Assembly: GCA_003149635.1 (NCBI GenBank)
Contig: QCWI01000002.1
Span: forward strand, 149,188-213,187
Origin: Fluviicola sp. XM-24bin1
GTDB lineage: Bacteria > Bacteroidota > Bacteroidia > Flavobacteriales_D > Crocinitomicaceae
Direction of reading: 5' to 3'
DNA length: 64,000 bases
Part shown: positions 8,589-17,029 of the stretch, in pieces
Layout: each line of letters starts with the position of its first letter
Numbering within the stretch: position 1 is the first letter of the stretch
The notes under the pieces: model-generated
Seen by the model: only the letters and a program-made list of their open reading frames with translations
What the model was told of the DNA's origin: nothing
Databases searched by the model: none
Made by a program: the position numbers and the translations under genes

Positions 8589-10314
8589 GTCGAACGTCTT
8601 TAATTTTTACATCGGGATTTTCCTCCTTGCGCACCATGAAATTGCCCATAACCAGAATGTCCAAACCACTTCCAAAAAAGGTTCTGAGTGCATCTTCCGG
8701 ACTGTGAACCATCGGCTCACCTCGTCGATTAAAGCTGGTATTGATGAGCACCGGAACTCCTGATTTCTCTTGGAACTTCGAAAGCAAATCGTACAATCGC
8801 TTGTTTTGATGTGCATTTACCGTTTGAACTCGGGCACTACCATCTTGATGCACACAAGCCGCAATCTTCTCCGCATTCACGGCATCGAAAGTGAACAACA
8901 TTTCATTGGCGTTGCGGACATTTTTGAAAAAATCTTGTGCCTGATCCTCCATCACAACGGGTGCGAATGGGCGGAACTGTTCCCTAAATTTGATCATTTC
9001 ATTGATCCGATCCCGCATTTCCACATCGCTCGGATTTGCCAAAATACTTCGGTTCCCCAAGGCTCTTGGGCCCATTTCATCACGTCCTTGGAACCACGCG
9101 ACAACACTTCCTGAATTCAATAGTTCGGCGGTTTGTTCTAAAACACTGTCATCATCCAACTCCGAATAGGTCACTTTGTGCGTTTCTAAAGCGGTTTCGA
9201 TTTCGTCCGAACCAAAGGATTTCCCCAAGTACGAAGGAACAATTTCAATTTCCCTAGAAGCATCTTGATTCGCGCAAAGTAATGCTGTCCCTACTGCTCC
9301 ACCTGCATCACCGCTGGCACTGTAGATGAATATCTCCTCAAATATGCCGCTTTCCATCAATCGTTGATTTGCCTTACAATTCAAGGCGACACCACCTCCA
9401 TAGCACAAGTATTCTTTACCTGTTCGGTCTTTGATGTGCTGGGCTGTTTTCAAAACAATTTCCTCCAAAACCTCTTGAATGGAAGCTGCCACATCTTTGT
9501 AGAATGTACTGATATGCTTCTCTGGTTTCAATGCGGGTTTCCCCATAACCGCCTCAAATTTCGAGTTGATCATGCGCATTCCCCGGTGGAATTTGAAATA
9601 TTTCAGATTCAATTCGATGGAACCATCATCGCTGATCGTTACGAAATTGTCCTTTATCAAGTCTACGTATTGAGGCGTTCCGTATGGGGCGAGTCCCATC
9701 AATTTGTACTCGCCGCTGTTAACGCGAAATCCGCAGTATTGTGTGAACGCCGAGTACAACATCCCCACCGAATGCGGATAGTTTTGTTGCGCAATTTGCT
9801 TCACTTCATTGTTTTCGAAAGTTCCGAATGAAGCACATGCCCACTCGCCCACTCCATCTAACGTAAGGAAGGCTGCCTCATTAAATGGAGATGCATAGCA
9901 CGCCGCTGCAGCGTGTGATTCATGATGTCCTGCATAGAAGAACTCGCCTTTGAACCCTAATTCTTTACGAATGTTGTGCGGTACCCAGAGTTTCTCTCTG
10001 AGCCATGATTTTACCGTTTTTCGAAAAGGAAAAAATGCCTGCGGGTAGAACGATATTTGCGTTTCCAATAAGCGTTCAAACTTTTGAAAGGGCTTCTCGT
10101 AGTAGGCAATTTTCTGAACCTCATTTATAGAAATTCCAGCTTGCTCTAGGCAAAACTTTGCGGCTTTTACCGGCAGACGACTGTCTTGTTTTTTACGCGT
10201 CAATCGCTCTTCTTGAATGGCAACAATTACCTTCCCATCCTTGACCAAAGCTGCGGCCGAATCATGGAAATACGCCGATATCCCAAGTATATATGTCGAT
10301 TCTTCTACTGCCAT
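8575..10314 (-). CDS. Carbamoyltransferase, NodU/CmcH family
   Basis: The 579-residue enzyme has the N-terminal Kae1-like ATPase half with 'ILGISAYFHDSAAALV', 'HHESHAAAACYASPF' (metal-binding histidines), 'GEYKLMGLAPYG' and 'CYGGGVALNCKANQRL'. The C-terminal YrdC-like half has 'FQGRDEMGPRALGNRSILA' and 'NTSFNRRGEPMV'. Family members form carbamoyl-AMP from carbamoyl phosphate and ATP and move the carbamoyl group to a sugar or alcohol hydroxyl. Length and motifs are complete, so it should be active. The ATG at 10314 overlaps the SGNH gene by 10 nt; SxtJ and DUF5989 follow. The acceptor is probably a sugar of the surface polymer, which is inference. Confidence 0.93.
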   Translation of the reverse strand: MAVEESTYILGISAYFHDSAAALVKDGKVIVAIQEERLTRKKQDSRLPVKAAKFCLEQAGISINEVQKIAYYEKPFQKFERLLETQISFYPQAFFPFRKTVKSWLREKLWVPHNIRKELGFKGEFFYAGHHESHAAAACYASPFNEAAFLTLDGVGEWACASFGTFENNEVKQIAQQNYPHSVGMLYSAFTQYCGFRVNSGEYKLMGLAPYGTPQYVDLIKDNFVTISDDGSIELNLKYFKFHRGMRMINSKFEAVMGKPALKPEKHISTFYKDVAASIQEVLEEIVLKTAQHIKDRTGKEYLCYGGGVALNCKANQRLMESGIFEEIFIYSASGDAGGAVGTALLCANQDASREIEIVPSYLGKSFGSDEIETALETHKVTYSELDDDSVLEQTAELLNSGSVVAWFQGRDEMGPRALGNRSILANPSDVEMRDRINEMIKFREQFRPFAPVVMEDQAQDFFKNVRNANEMLFTFDAVNAEKIAACVHQDGSARVQTVNAHQNKRLYDLLSKFQEKSGVPVLINTSFNRRGEPMVHSPEDALRTFFGSGLDILVMGNFMVRKEENPDVKIKDVRLELD

Positions 10315-11360
10315 ATTGCTTTGGTTTCCTCACTTAAGAAATCGAACAAAGCTTTTTGCCCCACCTCATTTAAGTGCGGATCATTACTGTAGTACAATTG
10401 CTGAACGTTCGATTCCATTTCACGAAAATACCGCATTGGATTCAAAACGTTGACACCTTTCACCTTGGATATTTCCCTCACGAATCGATAATTCACTTTC
10501 ATGGAAGATTTGCGTCCGGAAAGCTGCTCATAATTCTTGTTGTACTCCTTCGTGACCTGACTGAAATGTGGAATAATGACAATGAATATGGGAACCTTTT
10601 TAGGAACCAATTCACGTAGGTATTGGATCGATGCTTTCGCATCCTCCATTGCGTCGTGCATGTCACCTTTCAACTTAATGGAATGATTGATGTAATCTGA
10701 TTCCGCGCGGATCATCATTTTCGTTCTTGGCGAGTACAGTTTACGTGAAAACTTGGCGTCGTCCTGCTTGAGTTTCCTCGGGTCAAAATCCGACTGCAAA
10801 CCACTCAATCTTCTTGAAAACAGACCAAAAATCTCAAAATACGGCTTCACCGACCAATAGCAGTTGCGTGAAAACGAAAGTTCTCCCCAATTTACCAGCG
10901 GATCGATGTCCGTTAGGTCATTTCCGACGTACATTTGATAAATTACAGCTTTCGGCGGGTAATCAGAGATTCGTCTGGAAGCCATCAACTCCATTTCATA
11001 CGGGCCGCTTCCCGGCATGGAACAATTCACCACATTTATTTCTGGATGGGCTTTACGAAAATGTGAGACGTACCCATTTGGATAGGCAGTAAAAGAATCC
11101 CCGAAAACCAACACATTCGGTTGATTGGATTTGATGTTTTTATTGAGCGCGTTGAATTCCGTTTTGAAGAAATCGATCCATTGATAGCGATAGGCAACTT
11201 CCAAGACCATCAAGGTGCAAAACAACACCAACAAGGTCTGCCAGGTGCGTTTCCAAATTTTCTTACCGGTGTTCTTCCAATTCAACAGCACCAATTTAAG
11301 TATTTGATAGAACCTGAAGGTAGTGTGTGCCGTTGCTAATTTCCTTAAATTCGACCACAA
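10305..11360 (-). CDS. Membrane-anchored SGNH/GDSL hydrolase-like protein
   Basis: One membrane segment near residues 40-57 is followed by an SGNH fold: block I 'VFGDSFTAYPNGYV' with the candidate nucleophile serine, block II glycine in 'NCSMPGSGPYE', block III 'MYVGNDLTD' with the conserved Asn, and a late Asp/His pair in 'SNDPHLNEVG'. Such proteins esterify or de-esterify glycans (acetyl groups) on the periplasmic side. No ATG start is seen: TTG at 11360 is the longest, with TTG/GTG at 11294/11291 as alternatives that would leave room for a promoter before the divergent gene at 11377. It heads the four-gene module running to 8052. Confidence 0.75.
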   Translation of the reverse strand: MWSNLRKLATAHTTFRFYQILKLVLLNWKNTGKKIWKRTWQTLLVLFCTLMVLEVAYRYQWIDFFKTEFNALNKNIKSNQPNVLVFGDSFTAYPNGYVSHFRKAHPEINVVNCSMPGSGPYEMELMASRRISDYPPKAVIYQMYVGNDLTDIDPLVNWGELSFSRNCYWSVKPYFEIFGLFSRRLSGLQSDFDPRKLKQDDAKFSRKLYSPRTKMMIRAESDYINHSIKLKGDMHDAMEDAKASIQYLRELVPKKVPIFIVIIPHFSQVTKEYNKNYEQLSGRKSSMKVNYRFVREISKVKGVNVLNPMRYFREMESNVQQLYYSNDPHLNEVGQKALFDFLSEETKAIWQ

Positions 11361-11376
11361 ACATCAATTTTAAGCA

Positions 11377-12168
11377 TTGGCTCGTAACATCCTTACATAT
11401 TTTGGCAGCACTCACGCAGACTTTTTACACGCGGACGGGTTGCGATCGACTGGAATAATTATTGAACATTTGGAGGGTCAATCTGGAGATTCAATCCTAG
11501 AGATTGGATTTGGGACTGGTGCCACTCTCGTAGAATTGGCGCATCGACTTCAAAATGCAAAATTGCATGGCTTGGAACGTTCCCAAACGATGTTGGAGAT
11601 TGCAAAAAAGCGAATCAAAGCTTCTGGATTTGAGGATCAGATTTCGTTGCATAAGTCATCTGATACTACCTACCTCTTCAGTGAAGATCAATTCGATAAA
11701 GTTTACGTAGAAAGTGTCCTGGCTATTCAAAGCGACGAAGATTTGAAACATATTCTCCAATCCGTGAAGAGGTGGTTAAAACCGGGCGGCTTGCTGATTT
11801 GTAATGAAACCATTTGGATGCCTCACGTACCTTCGTCCACGATTCATGAAATCAATCAAAAATGTTTGGATCAATTCGGAATTATACAATCAAATGGTAG
11901 TTATCCATATTCAAAAGATTGGGAAAAACTATTTCAATCAATGCACTTTGAAATAATTCAATCGAATGCCATTCGACTGGAGACCGATGCCAATTTTGAA
12001 CAGCATAAAAAATCCAAACTGTTTACTCGGAAAGGTAAAATTCGCTCAAAGTTCAACCGAAATCTACAACGAGAGTGGAAAGAATATGAACGCGCCATGA
12101 ATGAGATAATTCCACCGGGAAGCGAACTCATGGAAGGTTGGTTGTTCAAGTTGGTGAATAATAAGTGA
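11377..12168 (+). CDS. Class I SAM-dependent methyltransferase (UbiE/Methyltransf_11 type)
   Basis: The 263-residue protein has motif I 'ILEIGFGTGATLVELA' at about residues 40-55, an acidic end of strand 2 in 'LHGLERSQTML', and the post-motif 'WLKPGGLLICNE'. These define a class I methyltransferase. An in-frame TAA lies just upstream, so the TTG at 11377 is the earliest possible start. It is transcribed divergently from the SGNH hydrolase and ends 13 nt before the convergent O-antigen ligase gene. The acceptor is unknown; O-methylation of a surface sugar fits the neighbourhood. Confidence 0.8.
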   Translation: MARNILTYFGSTHADFLHADGLRSTGIIIEHLEGQSGDSILEIGFGTGATLVELAHRLQNAKLHGLERSQTMLEIAKKRIKASGFEDQISLHKSSDTTYLFSEDQFDKVYVESVLAIQSDEDLKHILQSVKRWLKPGGLLICNETIWMPHVPSSTIHEINQKCLDQFGIIQSNGSYPYSKDWEKLFQSMHFEIIQSNAIRLETDANFEQHKKSKLFTRKGKIRSKFNRNLQREWKEYERAMNEIIPPGSELMEGWLFKLVNNK

Positions 12169-12181
12169 TTTGAACACAGAA

Positions 12182-13636
12182 TCACGCAGGTTTCTGCTTT
12201 GATTTTTGCACATTCTTTGACAACCAAACCAACGTACCCAATCCTGTAAAATACAGGAACGCCATTTTGCTTTGATCCATGAATGAATTGAAAATGCCAT
12301 GGAAGAAGTAGGTTGTTAAACCAAGCAGAATTCCAAGGTTTAGGATGCGTAAAAGCGGATCTTCCAACACCTGATGATTCTTCATTCCGTAGAAAATGGC
12401 TCCAAAAACAATCAATAAGAAGATCACTCCTCCAAAGATTCCTTTCTCACTGAGGTAGGTTAAATACTCAGAATGTGCGTTTCCTTTCTCCCCTTTGTTG
12501 GATGAAATGTGCGTTTTGAATTCGGTTGTTTGAAATTTGTTGTATTCGAATTGATACGTCCCGGGGCCGTACCCCAAAAACGGACGATCCTCAAACATCC
12601 GAGCGGCGCACACCCATCGATTCACACGCTCCAAATTGGAAGCATCGGTTTGAATATTGGTCACCGAACTTAAATGATTGGACACCTGTCCGTCGTTACT
12701 TACGGCATCGGTTTCTTCAAAGTATTCGTAGATCTGATCTTGCATTGAAAACACAACGATTCCAATTCCTACCAGTCCGATGAGCAAAGATCTGAAACGC
12801 ATTTTCCAATGTAAAAGTAAGGCGAAGATCAATGCTACTCCCAAGCTTAAAATGGCAGCACGAGATAATGCGATGAACTCAGAGGCTATGGCGACTATGG
12901 TAATTAAGAAAAGTGCCGTAATCTGCCATCTTTTCCAATTCAGTTTCTTCCAATGAATACAACAAAGGATCAATAGAGGGATGATGAACGCAATGCAAGC
13001 ACCATAAACTGTGTGGTCTGGGAAAAATGGCTTCGAAATCACAAAGACTGTCCTCGGATCGAACTCATACATTCTGAAATTTTCAAAGGTGAACCACATC
13101 ACTGGTAGCAATCCAATCATGTAAGCCATCCACACTTTGAACAATCGCTTGGGATCTTTCAGCATGGTAATCGTTGTGAAGAAACCTACAATGAAAATGG
13201 TGTGGATGATCCATCGTTTAAACGAAATATCAGGATGCGAGCTGGTGAGCGTTACAATGAGCTGCCAGAAGATGTCCAACGCCAGAAAAATGGCAATCGG
13301 ATGGATACTGGTTCTACGCAATGCTATGGAATACTCCTTATGAAACAACATAAGAACCAACAAAAGCATGAGAAGCATCAATTCTGATGGACTGTTCACT
13401 TGTGCGCCGTAGCCCAATCCAACGTCAATAGAAAGTGGAATGAGGAACACCAAGAGCAGATAAAAAACAAAGGTGCGCTCCAGAGCTAGAAAAATGGAAA
13501 AAACGAATCCACAAAACAGGATCGCTGTGGTTGCGGTTCCGTCAACGTTGCCGAAATATTTATACAAACCAAGGAGCATCAGGACGGCGATGAGTAACGC
13601 CAGCCATTCTTTCTTTCCGATGCCCAAAGCTTTCAT
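12182..13636 (-). CDS. O-antigen ligase/polymerase (Wzy/WaaL-like) membrane protein
   Basis: The 484-residue protein has about 11-12 membrane spans and one large loop (about residues 300-390) carrying the Wzy_C-type motif 'DRPFLGYGPGTYQFEY', then 'NAHSEYLTYLSEKG'. Proteins of this superfamily polymerise or ligate polysaccharide on the periplasmic face. The ATG at 13636 overlaps the Wzz stop by one base (TAATG), so the two are translationally coupled. That coupling supports a polymerase plus chain-length-regulator pair. Ligase and polymerase cannot be told apart from sequence alone. Confidence 0.88.
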   Translation of the reverse strand: MKALGIGKKEWLALLIAVLMLLGLYKYFGNVDGTATTAILFCGFVFSIFLALERTFVFYLLLVFLIPLSIDVGLGYGAQVNSPSELMLLMLLLVLMLFHKEYSIALRRTSIHPIAIFLALDIFWQLIVTLTSSHPDISFKRWIIHTIFIVGFFTTITMLKDPKRLFKVWMAYMIGLLPVMWFTFENFRMYEFDPRTVFVISKPFFPDHTVYGACIAFIIPLLILCCIHWKKLNWKRWQITALFLITIVAIASEFIALSRAAILSLGVALIFALLLHWKMRFRSLLIGLVGIGIVVFSMQDQIYEYFEETDAVSNDGQVSNHLSSVTNIQTDASNLERVNRWVCAARMFEDRPFLGYGPGTYQFEYNKFQTTEFKTHISSNKGEKGNAHSEYLTYLSEKGIFGGVIFLLIVFGAIFYGMKNHQVLEDPLLRILNLGILLGLTTYFFHGIFNSFMDQSKMAFLYFTGLGTLVWLSKNVQKSKQKPA

Positions 13637-14556
13637 TACGACTTCGCTTCTTGCTTCAGTTGCCCCCACTTCTCAAGGGAATATCGCACGACGAAAGTCA
13701 ATGCGAACAATGCGAGTGCTCCCAAGGCGATATTCAGCGGGAACGAAGGCGAAACAGCACGGTAACTTGGTTGCGCGCGATCTACCTTGTACACAGAAGG
13801 AATAGGTTCCTCCATGGCTTGTTTCTTTGCGTCGTAATCGTTTCGGGCAGCTACGAATTGATCGTATGAGAAACGATAATTAATCACCAATTTTTCCAAT
13901 TCCGGAGAATTGACAAACTCAGAAGGATCATAATTTTCATTATTCAAGTTCTCGAGGAAGTTGAATAATAGAGCTTCTTTATCACCTTTAGTCGCATAAA
14001 TGGCTTCCGCCAAACTGTCCTTTTCTTTTTCTATAAGCTCCATTTTCTCCTTGGACTTCTCCAAATCTGCCATTCGGTTCTCTTCAAAAATGGTTGCTCT
14101 AAATTTATCGACTTCATCGATCTGGAAATTCGCTATATCAGCCGCCAATTTTGGATCTTTCATTGTTACATTGATGACTACGGAAAGATACTTCGAACGC
14201 ATTACTACCACGTCTCGTACATAGCGTTCTGTTAAATCTGCATTCCAAGAATTCTCGTTGGTGTCTAGATTGTAGTAATCGTACAGTTCGAACTTCTCAA
14301 TCGTTCTATCACGCATGGACTTCGAACTCAATAATTGCATGAGTTGTTCGGATTCGAACTCAAATCCAAATTGCGGATTGCTAATGAGATTTTCGCGCGT
14401 TTGCGAGTTGTAGGGATAGACGATGGCCGTTGAGAGGTATTTGGGTGAAATGAAAAAGCTGATTCCAGTTCCCAATGCGCCTCCCAAAATCAAAGACAAA
14501 AGCCAAAGTTTACGGTATCTGAATAGGAAATGGATTCCTTTCTTGTTATCGTTCAT
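13636..14556 (-). CDS. Wzz-type chain-length determinant protein
   Basis: The 306-residue protein has a membrane helix at each end (about 18-36 and 268-288) around a periplasmic, largely coiled-coil domain ('LEKSKEKMELIEKEKDSL'), which is the Wzz/polysaccharide co-polymerase layout. There is no C-terminal tyrosine kinase domain. The open frame extends upstream, but the ATG at 14556 puts the short cytoplasmic N-terminus ('NDNKKGIHFLFRYRKLW') directly before the first span. It is coupled to the polymerase by a TAATG overlap. The terminator at 14671-14696 separates it from the preceding small gene, so its promoter probably lies between 14557 and 14670. Confidence 0.85.
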   Translation of the reverse strand: MNDNKKGIHFLFRYRKLWLLSLILGGALGTGISFFISPKYLSTAIVYPYNSQTRENLISNPQFGFEFESEQLMQLLSSKSMRDRTIEKFELYDYYNLDTNENSWNADLTERYVRDVVVMRSKYLSVVINVTMKDPKLAADIANFQIDEVDKFRATIFEENRMADLEKSKEKMELIEKEKDSLAEAIYATKGDKEALLFNFLENLNNENYDPSEFVNSPELEKLVINYRFSYDQFVAARNDYDAKKQAMEEPIPSVYKVDRAQPSYRAVSPSFPLNIALGALALFALTFVVRYSLEKWGQLKQEAKS

Positions 14557-14670
14557 AGCGTTTCTGTTGCTAAGCAAAGATAAAAGAATGGGTGGAGGAA
14601 AGTTACAGTTGGCAAAAGGTTGAAAGTTGAAGGCGGAATGATGCCTAGTTGATAAGCACCTTCCTCTAAT

Positions 14671-14696
14671 AAAAAAGTCGCCCCTTTCGAGACGAC
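14671..14696 (-). terminator. Intrinsic terminator of the 65-residue gene
   Basis: On the minus strand an 8-bp stem (14696-14689 with 14684-14677, two G-U pairs) closes a GAAA tetraloop and is followed by six T. It lies 8 nt after the stop of the small gene at 14704. Confidence 0.8.
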
Positions 14697-14703
14697 CTTC
14701 CAT

Positions 14704-14901
14704 TTAGTTTGTTGTTGTTTGGGCAAACGCCCCTTTAATAATTTTGGGATACTTCGTTCCGAATTCGGTGATGCACCATTCTTGGAAACGCTGTACCTCC
14801 TCAGCATCTGTAATCCACTTTAAAGCTTTGTGGAGCTCTTTTTGAAATAACACTGCGTCGAAACTTACGTTGCGCAGAATTTTCTTTGTGAGTTCAAGCA
14901 T
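14704..14901 (-). CDS. Conserved small Bacteroidota protein (65 aa)
   Basis: A soluble, charged, helical protein beginning 'MLELTKKILRNVSFDAVLF', with a conserved-looking core 'KELHKALKWI' and 'FQEWCITEFGTKY'. I recognise the pattern from short proteins widespread in Flavobacteriia with no known function. It is transcribed alone: about 180 nt without a gene lies upstream and a strong terminator follows. The ATG at 14901 gives a complete protein. Confidence 0.7.
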   Translation of the reverse strand: MLELTKKILRNVSFDAVLFQKELHKALKWITDAEEVQRFQEWCITEFGTKYPKIIKGAFAQTTTN

Positions 14902-15084
14902 AACTTGTGGTTTTTAGAATGGATACTGAAGATAACAAAAATTTCCGCGCTTTATTGTCTCAAAAACTGTTAAAACCCACAAACGGTTGCCACATCCTAC
15001 AAATGGCAAGCCCCGCAGAATTTTTCCACAGGGCTTGAATGTTTTATTCACAACTAATTGATATTGTGAAGGATACAATAAGAC

Positions 15085-16015
15085 CTAAAGGATCTCCTGC
15101 TTGATTACTTGATAGATTTCTTCTGTAACGGCATCTCGCACATAGATCAGCAAATGCATGTTACTTACATCGTACTGATTCGGTAATTCATAGATGTAAT
15201 CATAACGGAATTTGGAGGGTGCTACTTGAAAAATGGAGTTCACCGGAAGCCCTTCCCAACCACTCAAAATACAATCACGCATTATATTTTTATGGACGTA
15301 ATCTGGCTCCAATGAATTATCGCTCAATAACTGTGATCCAACGGCAGTATCCTCAACCAAATACACTACCGTGTACATATCGTTAGGAATACCTGGATCT
15401 ATAATATCTACTTCCGCATGGACAAACATTCCTCTAGTGTTTGGGAAGTAATTTACATCTGCTTGAATATTAACACGGAGCGGAGCACTCAGAAGGGATT
15501 CAGTAATGTTTCTCCATAGTCCCTCGCTTTGCATTAATTGTCCGTTGAAACGAACTCTGTTAATCGTACCAAGCGGATTGCCGATAAACTGAGACCCCGG
15601 AAGATTCCCAAAATGAAGCCCGATGCCTAATCCATCCGCATTCGTCCAATCCGTTGAAAAATCAGGCAAAATTACTTCCTGAAAAGTTGCTGTTCCTATC
15701 GGACTGGCATGAATAGTAGCCACAAAGACTTGACCTACATTCTCTTCACGAATTGCTTCCGCAGTATCTGTGGCAGTTGGACAATTATTACATCTATGTC
15801 CTGTAAAATCCTCAAGCAAAACATTTCGTTGTGTATTGGTATTCGTGCCGAAAACAGGCCCCATCGTCGACCAATATGTTGCCGAATCCATACCGGCGTA
15901 GGTAACATATGGATCGTTTACGTTGTTTTGATTTACAGGCTGCGGATTTTGAATCCTTATTACAAGAAATCAGAATTGCAATGCCCAGAAAACCTGGTAA
16001 AAGAAGCTTTTTCAT
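15085..16015 (-). pseudogene. Omp28-family lipoprotein gene with a one-base frameshift
   Basis: The ATG at 16015 opens a lipoprotein signal peptide ('LLLPGFLGIAILISCNKD'), but that frame then turns to nonsense. From about 15953 the adjacent frame reads 'QNPQPVNQNNVNDPYV', then 'DSATYWSTMGPVFG' and 'DFTGHRCNNCP', matching the paralogue at 16099-17019 residue for residue ('SCDKVENPYPVN'). Removing one T of the minus-strand 'gattcaa' (near 15952-15953) restores a 309-residue protein; the locus length, 931 nt, is one over a multiple of three. The rest is uninterrupted to the stop, so the shift is recent, phase-variable or a sequencing error. The CxxC motif is kept. Confidence 0.8.
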
Positions 16016-16045
16016 AATACAAACAATTTACACTCAAACAGGATC

Positions 16046-16077
16046 AAAAAAAAGCCCTGAAGATGAATCTTCAGGGC
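16046..16077 (-). terminator. Intrinsic terminator after Omp28
   Basis: A perfect 10-bp stem (16077-16068 with 16063-16054, arm GCCCTGAAGA), a 4-nt loop and eight T on the minus strand. It lies between the intact Omp28 gene and its frameshifted paralogue, so the latter would need its own promoter or read-through. Confidence 0.92.
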
Positions 16078-16098
16078 CTCTATCAAATTTTACTTAGC

Positions 16099-17019
16099 CT
16101 AATCAATAAACTCTTGCTTTACAACATGGTATATTTCCTCGGTTTCGGCATTACGCACGTAAATCAACAAATGCATGTTTTCCGCATCATACTGTGCTGG
16201 AAGTTCAAAGATATAGTCAAAGCGATATTTGTTAGGCTCAACCTCATTCGCTGCGGTAATTTGTTTACCCTGCCAATCACTCTGAATACAATCACGCATT
16301 ACCTCCTTGTGAACATAGTTCAGGTTCGTTGAATTATCCGGCATTTTCTGCGCACCTACTATTGTGTCCTCAATAAGATAAACTACAGTATATAGATCAT
16401 CTGTAATAGATTGATCCAACACTTCAATTTCTGTATGCAAGAACATACCTCTTGTAGAAGCATAATAATTCGCCGCGGATTGAATGTTCACTTGTAGCTG
16501 AGTAGGTAAAGCTGCTTCAACGCTATTTCTCCACTGAAGTGGGCTTATCGTATGCTGACCATTTTCTAAAATGCGATTGATGGAACCTGTTGGATTACCA
16601 ATAAATTGTGAACCAGGTAGATTTCCAAAATGGAATCCTATATCTAAACCATCTGTATTCGTCCAATCTGTTGTGAATGTTCCATCCGTTTGTTGAAACC
16701 CTCCCAATCCATTAGGGCCAGCATGTATTGTAGCTACAAAGACTCTCGTAGGATAATCATCGTGGAGCACCTCTGCAGTATCCGCGGCAATGGGACATGA
16801 ATTACATTTGTGTCCTGTGAAATCTTCTATCACCACATTTCGATCTGTATTTGGATTTGCTCCAAATACAGGGCCATCAGTTGCCCAATATGCTGCAGAA
16901 TCTCCTCCTGGATACAAACTATAATCCCCTTGCTCATTTACTGGGTATGGGTTTTCTACCTTATCACAAGAAGCGAACAAAAACGCTCCTGCTACGAGAC
17001 CAAATAATATCTTTTTCAT
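16099..17019 (-). CDS. Omp28-family lipoprotein with thioredoxin-like CxxC
   Basis: The 306-residue protein has a lipobox with Cys18 ('FLFASC'), then 'VVIEDFTGHKCNSCPIAAD' with the redox-type pair Cys72/Cys75, and 'FHFGNLPGSQFIGNPTGSINR'. The latter resembles the cis-Pro region of thioredoxin folds, and Omp28-related proteins are generally placed in that superfamily. It is probably tethered in the outer membrane. It starts 10 nt after the DUF6029 barrel gene, in one operon with the TlpA-like gene, suggesting a thiol-linked job at the outer membrane. No enzymatic activity is established for the family. Confidence 0.82.
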   Translation of the reverse strand: MKKILFGLVAGAFLFASCDKVENPYPVNEQGDYSLYPGGDSAAYWATDGPVFGANPNTDRNVVIEDFTGHKCNSCPIAADTAEVLHDDYPTRVFVATIHAGPNGLGGFQQTDGTFTTDWTNTDGLDIGFHFGNLPGSQFIGNPTGSINRILENGQHTISPLQWRNSVEAALPTQLQVNIQSAANYYASTRGMFLHTEIEVLDQSITDDLYTVVYLIEDTIVGAQKMPDNSTNLNYVHKEVMRDCIQSDWQGKQITAANEVEPNKYRFDYIFELPAQYDAENMHLLIYVRNAETEEIYHVVKQEFID

Positions 17020-17029
17020 AGTTCTTCTT

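Noticed and set aside
15812-16015. Signal-peptide frame as a separate 67-residue protein
   Set aside because: After the lipobox it becomes Arg/Cys-rich nonsense; it is the 5' end of the frameshifted Omp28 gene.
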